This document shows, one piece after another, positions 17,088 to 25,287 of a stretch of 64,000 nucleotides of DNA. Below the pieces are notes generated by a model. It made no database searches. It saw only the letters and a program-made list of their open reading frames with translations, and was not told where the DNA came from. This DNA is from Accumulibacter sp964420975 (GTDB lineage Bacteria > Pseudomonadota > Gammaproteobacteria > Burkholderiales > Rhodocyclaceae). The stretch covers positions 60,016-124,015 of the forward strand of contig CAYQVH010000009.1 in the NCBI GenBank assembly GCA_964420975.1. Reading direction: 5' to 3'. Position numbers and translations under genes: made by a program. Within the stretch, counting starts at the first letter, position 1; each line of letters opens with the position of its first letter.

Positions 17088-18077
17088 ATGAATGCCATTC
17101 CACAAGCCGCGATCGTCGACACCGACAACGCGACGCCGACCCACAGCGACCGTTGGACCGTCGCTCAAGTCGAAGCCCTCTACAACTTGCCCTTCATGGA
17201 CCTGCTGTATCGTGCGCAGCAGATCCACCGTCAGCACTTTGACGCCAACGAGATTCAACGCTCGACCTTACTCTCGGTCAAGACCGGTGGTTGCTCCGAA
17301 GACTGCGGTTACTGTTCGCAAGCGGCACGTTACAGCACGCCTACCGAACGCGAAGCCTTGCTGCCGCTTGACGACGTGCTGGCGGCGGCGCAGGCCGCCA
17401 AGGATCAAGGCGCTTCCCGCTTCTGCATGGGCGCCGCCTGGCGCGGACCGAAGGACAAGGATCTGGAGAAAGTCGGCGAAATGATCAGCGCGGTCAAAGC
17501 ACTGGGTTTGCAGACCTGCGTCACCCTCGGCATGCTCAAGGAGGGTCAGGCTGAGCGACTCAAGGCCGCCGGGCTCGACTATTACAATCACAACCTCGAT
17601 ACCGACGCGTCGTTTTATGGACAAGTGATCACGACGCATCGGCACGCCGATCGCCTCGATACGCTGGAGCAGGTGCGCGGGGCTGGGATCAAGGTCTGTT
17701 CGGGGGGCATCATCGGCATGGGCGAGTCGCGACGCAACCGCGCCGCGCTCATCGCGCAGCTCGCCAACCTGACGCCGCCGCCGGAGTCGGTACCGATTAA
17801 CCATCTGGTCCCCGTTCCCGGCACCCCCTTGGCGGAAGCGCAACCGATCGACCCGTTCGAGTTCGTGCGGACGATCGCCGTGGCACGGATCACCATGCCG
17901 TCGAGTTTTGTGCGCTTGTCGGCCGGACGCCAGGCGATGTCGGAGGAGCAGCAGGCACTCTGCTTTCTCGCCGGCGCCAACTCGATTTTCTACGGTGACA
18001 AGCTGCTGACCACCGGCAACCCGGAAACCGACCGCGACCAGACCCTGTTCGACAAGCTCGGGCTGCGGCCGATCTAG
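17088..18077 (+). CDS. bioB: biotin synthase
   Basis: Radical SAM enzyme inserting sulfur into dethiobiotin, the last step of biotin synthesis. The 329-residue protein carries the CxxxCxxC cluster motif in GGCSEDCGYCSQ near residue 67 and further conserved cysteines in CMGAAWR and LGMLKEGQ-flanking segments. FYGDKLLTTGNP lies near the C-terminus, as in all BioB. bioC follows after six bases. bioF, bioA and bioD are not in the window. Start ATG 17088 gives a usual length. Confidence 0.97.
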   Translation: MNAIPQAAIVDTDNATPTHSDRWTVAQVEALYNLPFMDLLYRAQQIHRQHFDANEIQRSTLLSVKTGGCSEDCGYCSQAARYSTPTEREALLPLDDVLAAAQAAKDQGASRFCMGAAWRGPKDKDLEKVGEMISAVKALGLQTCVTLGMLKEGQAERLKAAGLDYYNHNLDTDASFYGQVITTHRHADRLDTLEQVRGAGIKVCSGGIIGMGESRRNRAALIAQLANLTPPPESVPINHLVPVPGTPLAEAQPIDPFEFVRTIAVARITMPSSFVRLSAGRQAMSEEQQALCFLAGANSIFYGDKLLTTGNPETDRDQTLFDKLGLRPI

Positions 18078-18083
18078 CGGCTG

Positions 18084-18971
18084 ATGCGCGCACCGGCGCA
18101 GTTCGTCGATCGGCGCCAGGTGCAGCGCAACTTCGCGCGCGCCGCGTCGACCTACGATGCGACCGCCGTACTGCAGCGCGAGATCGGACGGCGCATGCTC
18201 GAACGCCTCGACTACGTGCGCCTGGACCCGCAGCGCGTTCTTGATCTGGGCTGTGGCACCGGCGCCAGCCTGACCGCGCTGCGCGAACGCTACCCGCAGG
18301 CGCTGGTCGTTGGCGCCGACCTCAGCGAACCGATGTTGCGCGTTGGTCGGCAGGCGAACCGGCGCTGGCGGTGGACCTTGCCCTTCCTTCGCGGCGCGCG
18401 ACAGGCGTTGCTCGCCGCAGAAGCGGCTGCGCTCCCCCTGCCGGCGTCGTCGGTCGGCCTCTGTTGGTCGAACCTGATGCTGCACTGGGTTGACGATCCG
18501 TTGCCGGTGCTGCGTGAGGCGCATCGCGTACTCGAGGTCGGCGGCCTAATGATGTTCTCGACCCTCGGACCTGACACGCTGCAGGAATTGCGCGGCAGCT
18601 TCGACGACGGCCACGTGCACACGCAACGCTTCATCGACCTGCACGTCTATGGCGACCTGCTGCTCGCCAGCGGCTTTGCTGACCCGGTAATGGACGTCGA
18701 GATGCTGACGCTGACCTACGCCGGCGTCGACGATCTGCTGGCCGACCTTCGGCGCAGCGGCTCCGTATGCGCGATGCGTGACCGGCGCCGCGGCCTCGGC
18801 GGGCGCCAGGCGTGGGCAGCAGCACGCGCTGCGTACGCGCAACGGGCACGCGAAGGCCGCCTGCCGGCGACCTTCGAGGTGGTTTACGGACACGCCTGGA
18901 AAGCTCCGCCGAAGACGACCGCCGACGGGCGGACGATCATCCACTTCGACACCAAACAGCGCCTCCGTTGA
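18084..18971 (+). CDS. bioC: malonyl-ACP O-methyltransferase
   Basis: BioC methylates malonyl-ACP so the fatty acid machinery can build the pimeloyl precursor of biotin. The 295-residue product has the SAM motif VLDLGCGTGASL near residue 55 and NLMLHWVDDPLPVL, a typical BioC sequence, plus the N-terminal VQRNFARAASTYD segment. The position directly after bioB supports the assignment over a generic methyltransferase. It ends 30 bases from convergent ilvN. Confidence 0.93.
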   Translation: MRAPAQFVDRRQVQRNFARAASTYDATAVLQREIGRRMLERLDYVRLDPQRVLDLGCGTGASLTALRERYPQALVVGADLSEPMLRVGRQANRRWRWTLPFLRGARQALLAAEAAALPLPASSVGLCWSNLMLHWVDDPLPVLREAHRVLEVGGLMMFSTLGPDTLQELRGSFDDGHVHTQRFIDLHVYGDLLLASGFADPVMDVEMLTLTYAGVDDLLADLRRSGSVCAMRDRRRGLGGRQAWAAARAAYAQRAREGRLPATFEVVYGHAWKAPPKTTADGRTIIHFDTKQRLR

Positions 18972-19001
18972 AGCAGGCACTGTCCAGGTCGCCGCCCCGC
19001 G

Positions 19002-19310
19002 TCAGCGGAAGAATTGCTCCAGTCGGATGAACACCTCGTGGTCAGCGCCATGGCGGCGTACGGCAAAGACGTCCTCGAGCTTCTCGACCTGTTTGATCAT
19101 TTGTTCGAGGCGTTCGTCTTCATTGACCAGCAGCCAGATGCGACTGGTCGCGCCGCTGCCGACCGGCATCACCAGGATCGCTTCGACGTTGTAAGCACGG
19201 CGCGAAAAGAGGCCGACGACGTGCGACATGACCCCGGCGTGGTTGTTGACGTCGAGTTCGAGTACGGCGCGGGCAATCGCCGGGATTTCCGTAGATGCAA
19301 GCGAGTTCAT
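19002..19310 (-). CDS. ilvN: acetolactate synthase small (regulatory) subunit, short IlvN type
   Basis: At 102 residues this is the short single-ACT-domain form (E. coli IlvN 96), not the two-domain IlvH form of about 160. ELDVNNHAGVMSHVVGLFSRRAYNVEAI is the valine-binding ACT region. It binds the IlvB catalytic subunit and gives end-product inhibition. It starts three bases after the ilvB stop, so the pair is translationally linked. Confidence 0.92.
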   Translation of the reverse strand: MNSLASTEIPAIARAVLELDVNNHAGVMSHVVGLFSRRAYNVEAILVMPVGSGATSRIWLLVNEDERLEQMIKQVEKLEDVFAVRRHGADHEVFIRLEQFFR

Positions 19311-19313
19311 CGT

Positions 19314-20993
19314 TCAGCCTCCGATCATTTCCTTGTTCGCAGCCCCTGGTGGCACCATCGGCAACACCTGTTCATGGGTCGCGATGCTGGCATGGATCAA
19401 CGTCGGTCCCGGTGTTTTCAGTGCGGTCTCCAGCGCTGAGCGAGGATCGTCTTCCTTGTCGAGGTCCACGGCGCCGATGCCGAAGCCCTCGGCGACCTGG
19501 ATGAAGTCGGGCATGCCCTTAAACCGTGACGCGTAAATCCGTTCACCGTAGAACAGCGTCTGCTGCTGAAAGACGAGGCCGAGCGACGCGTTGTTCATGA
19601 GCACGATCTTGACGTTGACGTTCTCTTCGGCAGCCGTCACGAGTTCCTGCACGTTCATCAGGATACTACCGTCACCCGTGAAGCAGACGACCGTCCGATC
19701 GCGTTCGGCGAGCGCGGCGCCAATCGCCGCCGGCATGCCGAAACCCATCGTTCCCAGCCCCCCCGAGGTCAACCATTGCCGCGGACGACGCAAAGGGTAA
19801 GCCTGGGCGACCCACATCTGGTGCTGGCCAACATCGGTGGTGATCGTCGCTTCGTCGTCGAGACAATCGGCCACCGCGCGAATCAGGCCGTACGGGGTGC
19901 GCGGATCGTCGAGTCCGGGCGTACGTAACGGATGCTGCGCCTTCAAGTAGGCGACCCGCTGCAGCCACGTTTCACGTCGCTGCGGAGTAACCGCCGGCAG
20001 CAATCGCGCCAGAACCGTGCCGACGTCGCCGGCGATACCAACGTGCGCGGTCTTGATCTTGTCGAGTTCGGAGGGGTCGATGTCGATATGGATGATCTTC
20101 GCCCGCGGACAGAAACCGGCCACCTTGCCCGTTGCCCGATCGTCAAAGCGCGCACCGACCGCAATCAGCAAGTCACACTCGTCGAGCGCCAGATTCGTGC
20201 ACCGCGCGCCGTGCATGCCGAGCATGCCGAGCGAGAGGGCATGGTCGACCGGCATCGTTCCCAGCGCCATCAGCGTCATCACGGTCGGCAAACCCGCCTT
20301 TTCGGCGAGGGTTACCGCGCTTCGCGACGCCGCCGAATGAACGACACCGCCACCGAGATAGAGGATCGGCTTCTCTGCCTGGTTGATCATCGCGGCAGCA
20401 CACGCTATCAATCGCTCGTCCGGTGCCGCGACGGCGTCGGCCCGCCCCGGATCCGGCCATTCGACGACCTCGATGCACTGGTTCTGGACGTCCTTCGGAA
20501 TATCGACCAGCACCGGACCCGGGCGACCCGAGGCAGCGATGCGAAACGCGCGCGGAATCACCGTCAGCAACTCGTCGGCCGAGCTGACCAGAAAGTTGTG
20601 CTTGGTGATCGGGATGCTCAGCCCATAGGTATCAACCTCCTGAAACGCGTCGGTGCCGATCATCGATTTTGGCACCTGCCCGGTAATCGCCACCAAGGGA
20701 ATCGAATCGAGCTTGGCATCGGCAATCGCGGTCAGCAAGTTGGTTGCGCCAGGACCCGACGACGCCATGCAGACTGCCGGCACGCCGGTGACGCGAGCGA
20801 TGCCCTGGGCGATGAAACCACCGCCCTGTTCGTGACGAGCGAGAACATGGTGGATGGAAGACTTCGACAAGGCATCGTAAGTCGGCAGGATGGCGCCACC
20901 GGGGATGCCGGCGATCGTGCGCACGCCCTGCCGTTCGAGCAAGCGGACGACAATCTGAGCGCCGTTGAGCGTTTCAGGGCTTTGCTTGGGCAA
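19314..20993 (-). CDS. ilvB: acetolactate synthase large subunit, TTG start
   Basis: Thiamine-diphosphate enzyme that makes acetolactate or acetohydroxybutyrate, the first common step of branched-chain amino acid synthesis. From TTG 20993 the product is 559 residues, near E. coli IlvB (562). The catalytic Glu region is RHEQGGGFIAQG, the FAD/ThDP half carries GATNLLTAIADA, and the Mg-ThDP motif is GDGSILMNVQEL. TTG 20993 is preceded by AAGGAG at ideal spacing; earlier frame codons run through the attenuator hairpin and would give a non-homologous leader. The gene lies behind a Val-rich leader and terminator, so attenuation by charged Val-tRNA is the likely control. Confidence 0.95.
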   Translation of the reverse strand: MPKQSPETLNGAQIVVRLLERQGVRTIAGIPGGAILPTYDALSKSSIHHVLARHEQGGGFIAQGIARVTGVPAVCMASSGPGATNLLTAIADAKLDSIPLVAITGQVPKSMIGTDAFQEVDTYGLSIPITKHNFLVSSADELLTVIPRAFRIAASGRPGPVLVDIPKDVQNQCIEVVEWPDPGRADAVAAPDERLIACAAAMINQAEKPILYLGGGVVHSAASRSAVTLAEKAGLPTVMTLMALGTMPVDHALSLGMLGMHGARCTNLALDECDLLIAVGARFDDRATGKVAGFCPRAKIIHIDIDPSELDKIKTAHVGIAGDVGTVLARLLPAVTPQRRETWLQRVAYLKAQHPLRTPGLDDPRTPYGLIRAVADCLDDEATITTDVGQHQMWVAQAYPLRRPRQWLTSGGLGTMGFGMPAAIGAALAERDRTVVCFTGDGSILMNVQELVTAAEENVNVKIVLMNNASLGLVFQQQTLFYGERIYASRFKGMPDFIQVAEGFGIGAVDLDKEDDPRSALETALKTPGPTLIHASIATHEQVLPMVPPGAANKEMIGG

Positions 20994-21052
20994 GTGATTC
21001 TCCTTTGCTGAGATTGCCGGCCCGCTCGCGGTGCGGGGTAGCCGGAAGAACG

Positions 21053-21087
21053 AAAACCCCCGCACGGCTCACACCGGCGGGGGTTTT
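21053..21087 (-). terminator. ilvBN attenuator terminator
   Basis: On the minus strand AAAACCCCCG (21087-21078) pairs perfectly with CGGGGGTTTT (21062-21053), and an inner CGG/CCG extends the structure. The following bases are T-rich (CGTTCTTCC). It lies after the leader peptide stop and about 60 bases before the ilvB TTG, the position of an attenuator. The stem is nearly symmetric and could also act on plus-strand readthrough. Confidence 0.75.
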
Positions 21088-21121
21088 GGGAAGCTACGGT
21101 CTTTTTTCCTGGGGCTGCGAC

Positions 21122-21220
21122 TTACCTTCTTCCGACCCTCGACGGTGCGCACGGTAGTACGCTGACGGAGCGTACTACCGCGACGACCGAAGCCGCGTCG
21201 CTCGAAGGACGCACTTCCAT
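21122..21220 (-). CDS. valine-rich leader peptide of ilvBN
   Basis: A 32-codon reading frame starting at ATG 21220 and ending TAA at 21122, between the ilvB promoter and the terminator. Residues 12-22 read SVVAVVRSVSVL-like, with six Val and one Leu in eleven codons, a density expected of a leader that senses branched-chain aminoacyl-tRNA. A perfect 10-base inverted repeat covers the same Val codons, so ribosome stalling there would change RNA folding. No good Shine-Dalgarno precedes the ATG, so the exact start is uncertain. The peptide itself has no expected function. Confidence 0.65.
   Translation of the reverse strand: MEVRPSSDAASVVAVVRSVSVLPCAPSRVGRR
21152..21180 (-). promoter_or_regulatory. 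leader hairpin over the Val codons
   Basis: CGGTAGTACG and CGTACTACCG form a perfect 10-bp inverted repeat with a nine-base loop. It overlaps codons 15-24 of the leader peptide, the place of a pause hairpin that a translating ribosome would disrupt. The competing antiterminator pairing is not obvious by eye. Confidence 0.65.
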
Positions 21221-21303
21221 CGCACTGAGAGGCCGCGTCGTCGCGGCGGGTTCAGAAAAACGCATGGCGGTCGGAAATCATGACTCTGCGAAGTGACTCC
21301 ACG

Positions 21304-21332
21304 ATTAGAACCGAGCACCGGCAAAATTGCAA
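21304..21332 (-). promoter_or_regulatory. predicted sigma-70 promoter of ilvBN leader
   Basis: On the minus strand TTGCAA (21332-21327) is separated by exactly 17 bases from TCTAAT (21309-21304). The -10 matches TATAAT at five of six positions and the -35 matches at four. Transcription would start near 21297, leaving about 77 bases before the leader ATG. Confidence 0.6.
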
Positions 21333-21334
21333 GC

Positions 21335-21360
21335 CCACTGGCCTCCAGGGTGGCCAGTGG
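21335..21360. promoter_or_regulatory. inverted repeat between ilvBN and tpx promoters
   Basis: CCACTGGCC (21335-21343) and GGCCAGTGG (21352-21360) form a perfect nine-base dyad with an eight-base spacer. It abuts the ilvB -35 and lies about 30 bases upstream of a CATAAT (21388-21393) that may be the tpx -10. The position suits an activator or shared operator; no regulator is identified. Confidence 0.4.
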
Positions 21361-21462
21361 TGGCATCCCAAGCCGACTGGGCTATGCCATAATCGGCCGC
21401 GGACGGGCTTTGGCGCAGAGTGCGTCCAAGGGTTCACGTCCAGACACTTCCCAGGAGGCCCC

Positions 21463-21966
21463 ATGACCCGTACCGTCACCCTCGGTGGCAACCCCGTTCA
21501 AGTCAGCGGAAAATTCCCGCGGCAAGGAGACGTAGCGCCTGATTTCAAGCTCGTCGGCAAGGATCTCTCCGACGTTTCATTGGCCAGCTTTGCCGGTCAG
21601 CGCAAGATTCTGAACATTTTTCCCAGTATCGACACCCCGACCTGCGCCACGTCGGTGCGCAAGTTTAACGAGCAGGCCAACCAGGTCGCCAACACCGTCG
21701 TCCTCTGCATTTCGGCCGATCTGCCGTTCGCGCAGACTCGTTTCTGTGGTGCGGAAGGGCTGGACAAGGTCGTCACGCTGTCGACCTTGCGTGGGAGGGA
21801 GTTCCTCGATACCTACGGGGTCGCTTTGAGCAATGGCCCGCTTGCCGGACTGGCAGCGCGGGCGGTGATCGTCCTCGACGAGGAGAACAAGGTGCTGCAT
21901 AGCCAACTCGTCGCCGAGATCAAGGACGAACCGGATTACCAGACGGCGCTGGCCACCCTCGACTAG
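21463..21966 (+). CDS. tpx: thiol peroxidase (peroxiredoxin Tpx)
   Basis: A 167-residue atypical 2-Cys peroxiredoxin that reduces hydrogen and organic peroxides using thioredoxin. The peroxidatic Cys is in PSIDTPTCATSVRKF near residue 60 and the resolving Cys in TRFCGAEGL near 94. Length equals that of E. coli Tpx. ATG 21463 has AGGAGG seven bases upstream; the frame upstream is intergenic. It is divergent from ilvBN. Confidence 0.96.
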   Translation: MTRTVTLGGNPVQVSGKFPRQGDVAPDFKLVGKDLSDVSLASFAGQRKILNIFPSIDTPTCATSVRKFNEQANQVANTVVLCISADLPFAQTRFCGAEGLDKVVTLSTLRGREFLDTYGVALSNGPLAGLAARAVIVLDEENKVLHSQLVAEIKDEPDYQTALATLD

Positions 21967-22041
21967 CCGCCTGTTGGACTTTCGGCCTGCGCCCTGTCGA
22001 ACATCCTATTGTCATGGCAGTTCAAGCAGCCGAGTTCCGAC

Positions 22042-22131
22042 ATGTCCCACTTCATTGTCACCGACCGTAAGACCGACTACGAGTTGGGTTACACTCGCCG
22101 GCACCACGGAGAGCCTGCGCTTGACGCTTAG
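22042..22131 (+). pseudogene. possible IS-transposase N-terminal remnant
   Basis: The 295-base gap between tpx and the cupin gene holds a short frame starting MSHFIVTDRKTDY, which resembles my recollection of the opening of a DDE transposase family (MxxFIxxDRxTDYLLPPS). Similarity stops after about 13 residues and the frame ends soon afterwards. This is weak, and the rest of the gap shows nothing I can interpret. Confidence 0.2.
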
Positions 22132-22261
22132 CGCCCGTTTCATAGCCAGCGCCTTGATCGAGTGTCGGTGCGCCTGCCTTCTCTCTGCCACTCATCCGGG
22201 AAGCCCCCAGGTGCCCGGCAGCACACGACGCGCCCTTGATCGCTGGCGAAAAGAGGGGGTG

Positions 22262-22624
22262 ATGTTCATGCGGACGCGCTACGACGAAATCCCGACGTAC
22301 CTGACCAAAGACGGGTCGCTGGTCAGGGAGCTGATGCACCCCTCAGTGCACGGCGCTGTCCGGCAAAGCCTGGCCGAGGCGATCGTCCCGGCGGGTCGGC
22401 GCACTTGTCTGCACCGGCACACGCAGAGCGAAGAGCTGTACCATGTGACGCGCGGCAGCGGCTGGATGACACTCGGCGACCAGACCCTGGCGCTGACCGT
22501 CGGTGATACGGTGCTCATCGCGCCCGGAACCCCGCATGATGTCCAGGCAAGCGAAGCGGAAGCCTTGTATCTGCTTTGCTGTTGTTGTCCGCCGTACAGC
22601 CATGACGACACCGAACTGCTGTGA
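22262..22624 (+). CDS. small cupin-domain protein
   Basis: A 120-residue single-domain cupin. The metal-binding motif 1 reads CLHRHTQSEELYHVTRGSG (two His and a Glu) and motif 2 IAPGTPHDVQ. Such proteins range from isomerases to ligand sensors, and the substrate cannot be inferred. The C-terminus has an unusual run of four cysteines (LLCCCCPP). ATG 22262 follows AGAGGGGG; ATG 22268 is an alternative. The longer upstream frame is Ser/Thr/Arg-rich and probably not translated. Confidence 0.8.
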   Translation: MFMRTRYDEIPTYLTKDGSLVRELMHPSVHGAVRQSLAEAIVPAGRRTCLHRHTQSEELYHVTRGSGWMTLGDQTLALTVGDTVLIAPGTPHDVQASEAEALYLLCCCCPPYSHDDTELL

Positions 22625-22706
22625 CCCGCCGTGGCTCATGCCCAGCCTTCCACCGAACCCCGTAATTGTCACATAATCGTCGCTAAATCATAGATGTGAT
22701 ATTGCA

Positions 22707-24638
22707 TTGATCAGCTTCGTCGACGCTGACCGTTATCTTTCCCTGAAAGCAACCGGCAAGTTGCCGTCGCCCAAGGGGGTCGCCTTTTCGATTATCAAGT
22801 TGCTTCAGCGAGACGACTTTCGGGTTCCCGACCTGGAAAAACTGGTCCAGTCCGACCCGGCCATTGCCGGACGCCTGCTCAAGTTCGCCAACGCGGCAGC
22901 CTTCGGACGGACGCGACCGATCGTCTCACTGCAGCGCGCGATCGTCGCCCTCGGCGCCTTTCGTGTTCGCGACCTGGTGATCACGTTGTCGGTCATGCAC
23001 AGCCATGCCAGCGGCCAGTGCCGGGCTTTCGATTACCCCGGATTTTGGAGCCGCTCCTTGGCGACCGGCATCGCCTGCCAGGAACTGTCCCAATTCGCCC
23101 AGATCTCGAGCGAAGAAATCTTTACCATCGGCCTCCTGTCGCGCGTCGGCGAACTGGCGCTGGCCGCCCTCTACCCCGACGAGTATGCCGGAGTCTTGAC
23201 CCGGACCGGCGACGGCGAGCGCGACCTGGCGGCGCTCGAACGCGAGCACTTCGCGATGGACCACCGGCAGTTGGGAGCGACGATGCTGGCCGAGTGGGGA
23301 ATTCCCGAACTGCTGGTCGTTGCGGCTTATCATCACGAAGATCCCGATGCCGCCGGTTTTGCCGACGGCTCTCGCGTGCAGACACTTTCGCACTCGCTGA
23401 ATTTCGCGCGCTCGCTAGCCGAAGTGTGCATGGCCGACGACGAGGCGCGCTGGAGTCTGCTGCCGATTCTGTTGACGCGCGCCGCGCGCCTCGGAATCAG
23501 TGGTGACGCCTTGAACGACATCGCCGATCGCATGGTCCGCCGCTGGCGCGAGTGGGGGGCCAGCCTGCAGGTACCCACGCAGGAAATACCGCCGTTCGCC
23601 GAAATTCTGGCCGCCAACCCGCCGACTCGACGCCTCGGTGACGCCACCGGCGAAGCCGCGGAGAGGACTACAGGACCGCGACTTCAGGTCGAGTTGCTCG
23701 GCATTCCGGCCAACGAACGACCTGCACTGCTGCACCTGCTCGAAACGCTGGGTCACCAGCCGCTGGTCGTCGATTGCTATGGCCAGGAAGTCGACCAGGC
23801 CCTGCTCCAACCGGCCGAAGTCGTTATCGCCGACGTCTCGATGCCCGGACTCGATCCCGGTCCGTTCTGTCGCATGCTTCGGCGGACGCCGGCTGGCCGG
23901 GAGAGTTATCTCCTTCTCCTGGTGGGAACGGAAGACGACACACACGTACTCGCCGCCGTCAACGCCGGCGCTGACGACGTTCTGGTCAAACCGCTGACCT
24001 TACAGACCTTGCGCGTACGCCTGAATACGGCGACGCGCATGCTTCTCCTGCGCGAGGAAATCCAGCGCGAGCGGCGCGGCATCATGCGCTCGGCCGATCA
24101 GTTCGCCGCGGCCCACAAGCGCTTGCTGCGTGATGCCCTGACCGATACCCTGACCCAGCTTCCCAACCGCCGCCACGGCCTCGATTTTCTCGCCTCGGAG
24201 TGGGAGTTTGCGCAAGCCAGTGCCTTGCCCATGGGTTGTCTGCTGCTCGACATCGACCACTTCAAGCGGATCAACGACACGCTCGGCCATGCGGCGGGCG
24301 ACGCGGTCCTGCAGCAATTGGCCGACCTCCTGAAGCGCGCGTCACGGCCCCAGGACCTGGTTTTCCGGTACGGCGGCGAGGAGTTCGCCGCCGTGCTGCC
24401 GAACGCCAGCCTGCAAGCCGCGACGCAGATCGGCGAGCGCATTCGCGCTCTGGTCGAAAAGTACGAGTTCAGCTGGCGCTACCAGCCGGTTCCCGTCACC
24501 GTCAGCGTTGGTGTTGCGGTTCTCAACAGCGCCGGAGAGAGCAGCCAGACGCTGATTCAGGCAGCGGACGCCGCGCTCTATGTGGCCAAGAACGATGGTC
24601 GCAACCGGGTGTCGGTCGCCCCCAGCCGTCGGCCCTAG
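22707..24638 (+). CDS. HDOD - receiver-like - GGDEF signalling protein
   Basis: A 643-residue protein. Residues about 20-220 form an HDOD domain (SDPAIAGRLLKFANAAAFG). Residues about 330-445 form a receiver-like domain with the phospho-acceptor region IADVSMPG and the Lys in VLVKPL, but lacking the usual acidic pair after the first strand (LLGIPANER). Residues about 470-635 are a diguanylate cyclase domain with GGEEF and an intact RxxD inhibitory site (RPQD). It should therefore make cyclic-di-GMP. The first in-frame start is TTG 22707, with no clear Shine-Dalgarno, so the N-terminus is provisional. Confidence 0.87.
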   Translation: MISFVDADRYLSLKATGKLPSPKGVAFSIIKLLQRDDFRVPDLEKLVQSDPAIAGRLLKFANAAAFGRTRPIVSLQRAIVALGAFRVRDLVITLSVMHSHASGQCRAFDYPGFWSRSLATGIACQELSQFAQISSEEIFTIGLLSRVGELALAALYPDEYAGVLTRTGDGERDLAALEREHFAMDHRQLGATMLAEWGIPELLVVAAYHHEDPDAAGFADGSRVQTLSHSLNFARSLAEVCMADDEARWSLLPILLTRAARLGISGDALNDIADRMVRRWREWGASLQVPTQEIPPFAEILAANPPTRRLGDATGEAAERTTGPRLQVELLGIPANERPALLHLLETLGHQPLVVDCYGQEVDQALLQPAEVVIADVSMPGLDPGPFCRMLRRTPAGRESYLLLLVGTEDDTHVLAAVNAGADDVLVKPLTLQTLRVRLNTATRMLLLREEIQRERRGIMRSADQFAAAHKRLLRDALTDTLTQLPNRRHGLDFLASEWEFAQASALPMGCLLLDIDHFKRINDTLGHAAGDAVLQQLADLLKRASRPQDLVFRYGGEEFAAVLPNASLQAATQIGERIRALVEKYEFSWRYQPVPVTVSVGVAVLNSAGESSQTLIQAADAALYVAKNDGRNRVSVAPSRRP

Positions 24639-24839
24639 CGCCGGAACGGGGGAAACCCGGCGCGGCTTGCACACGCCTTGCCGACCCATCAAGCCCAACA
24701 GCATGCGTAGTCGCCCCGAGCAGCCTATCGGACTTGACCACGTCGGCTACAATAAGTGGGGCAGCGGTCCGTATCTCCCCGAAATTCGGCGCCAATCGTT
24801 CGCCCAGCCTCAAGCCTTAGTGCAACACCTAGACCGACC

Positions 24840-25110
24840 CTTTCTCCGGGTCAGTCACGAGACGATCTACACGGCCCTCCATGCCATGCCACGTGGAGAA
24901 CTGCGCAAGGAGTTGATCGCGGGTGTAAGCCAGTCGCGCAAGTCTCGCCGCCCGCGTGCGCTGGGGGCGGATCGTCACAGCACGATCCAGAACAGGACCA
25001 GCATTCATGACCCCCCCCCGAGATCAAGGAGCGGCTTATTCCGGGGCATTGGGTAGGCCACCTGATCCGGGGGGCGCGCAACGCTTCGGCCATCGGGACC
25101 CAGGAACTGT
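24840..25110 (+). pseudogene. IS30-family transposase fragment, frameshifted
   Basis: In a 649-base gap (24639-25287), translated pieces match the middle of an IS30 transposase: VSHETIYTALHAMPRGELRK up to about 25010, then, in another frame, PPEIKERLIPGHWVGHLIRGARN to about 25110. The frame change falls on a run of nine C (25011-25019). Both the N-terminal HTH part and the C-terminal DDE part are missing, so it is a decayed remnant, not an active element. I saw no inverted repeats bounding it. The remainder of the gap (24664-24839 and 25111-25287) shows no gene. Confidence 0.7.
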
Positions 25111-25287
25111 TCTTGCCCAATTTCGACTACGCCAAGTACTATCATCAAACCGTTGCACTTCGGACTTGAAACCGCCGACGATTTGCAACGCGGCATGGCG
25201 CGAGAACGAGACGGCGCGATTTCAGGTAAACGGTTTGGCGGAACGCAGCACCAGGTCAAGGCTGCACCGCTTTCGAGGAGGACTGGC

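Noticed and set aside
21252..21281. Short frame MISDRHAFF upstream of ilvB as a leader peptide
   Set aside because: It contains only one branched-chain codon and is not overlapped by the hairpin; the Val-rich frame at 21122-21220 fits attenuation better.
24638..24663. GCGCCGG/CCGGCGC stem as terminator of the HDOD-GGDEF gene
   Set aside because: Stem is only seven base pairs with a 12-base loop and no T run follows.
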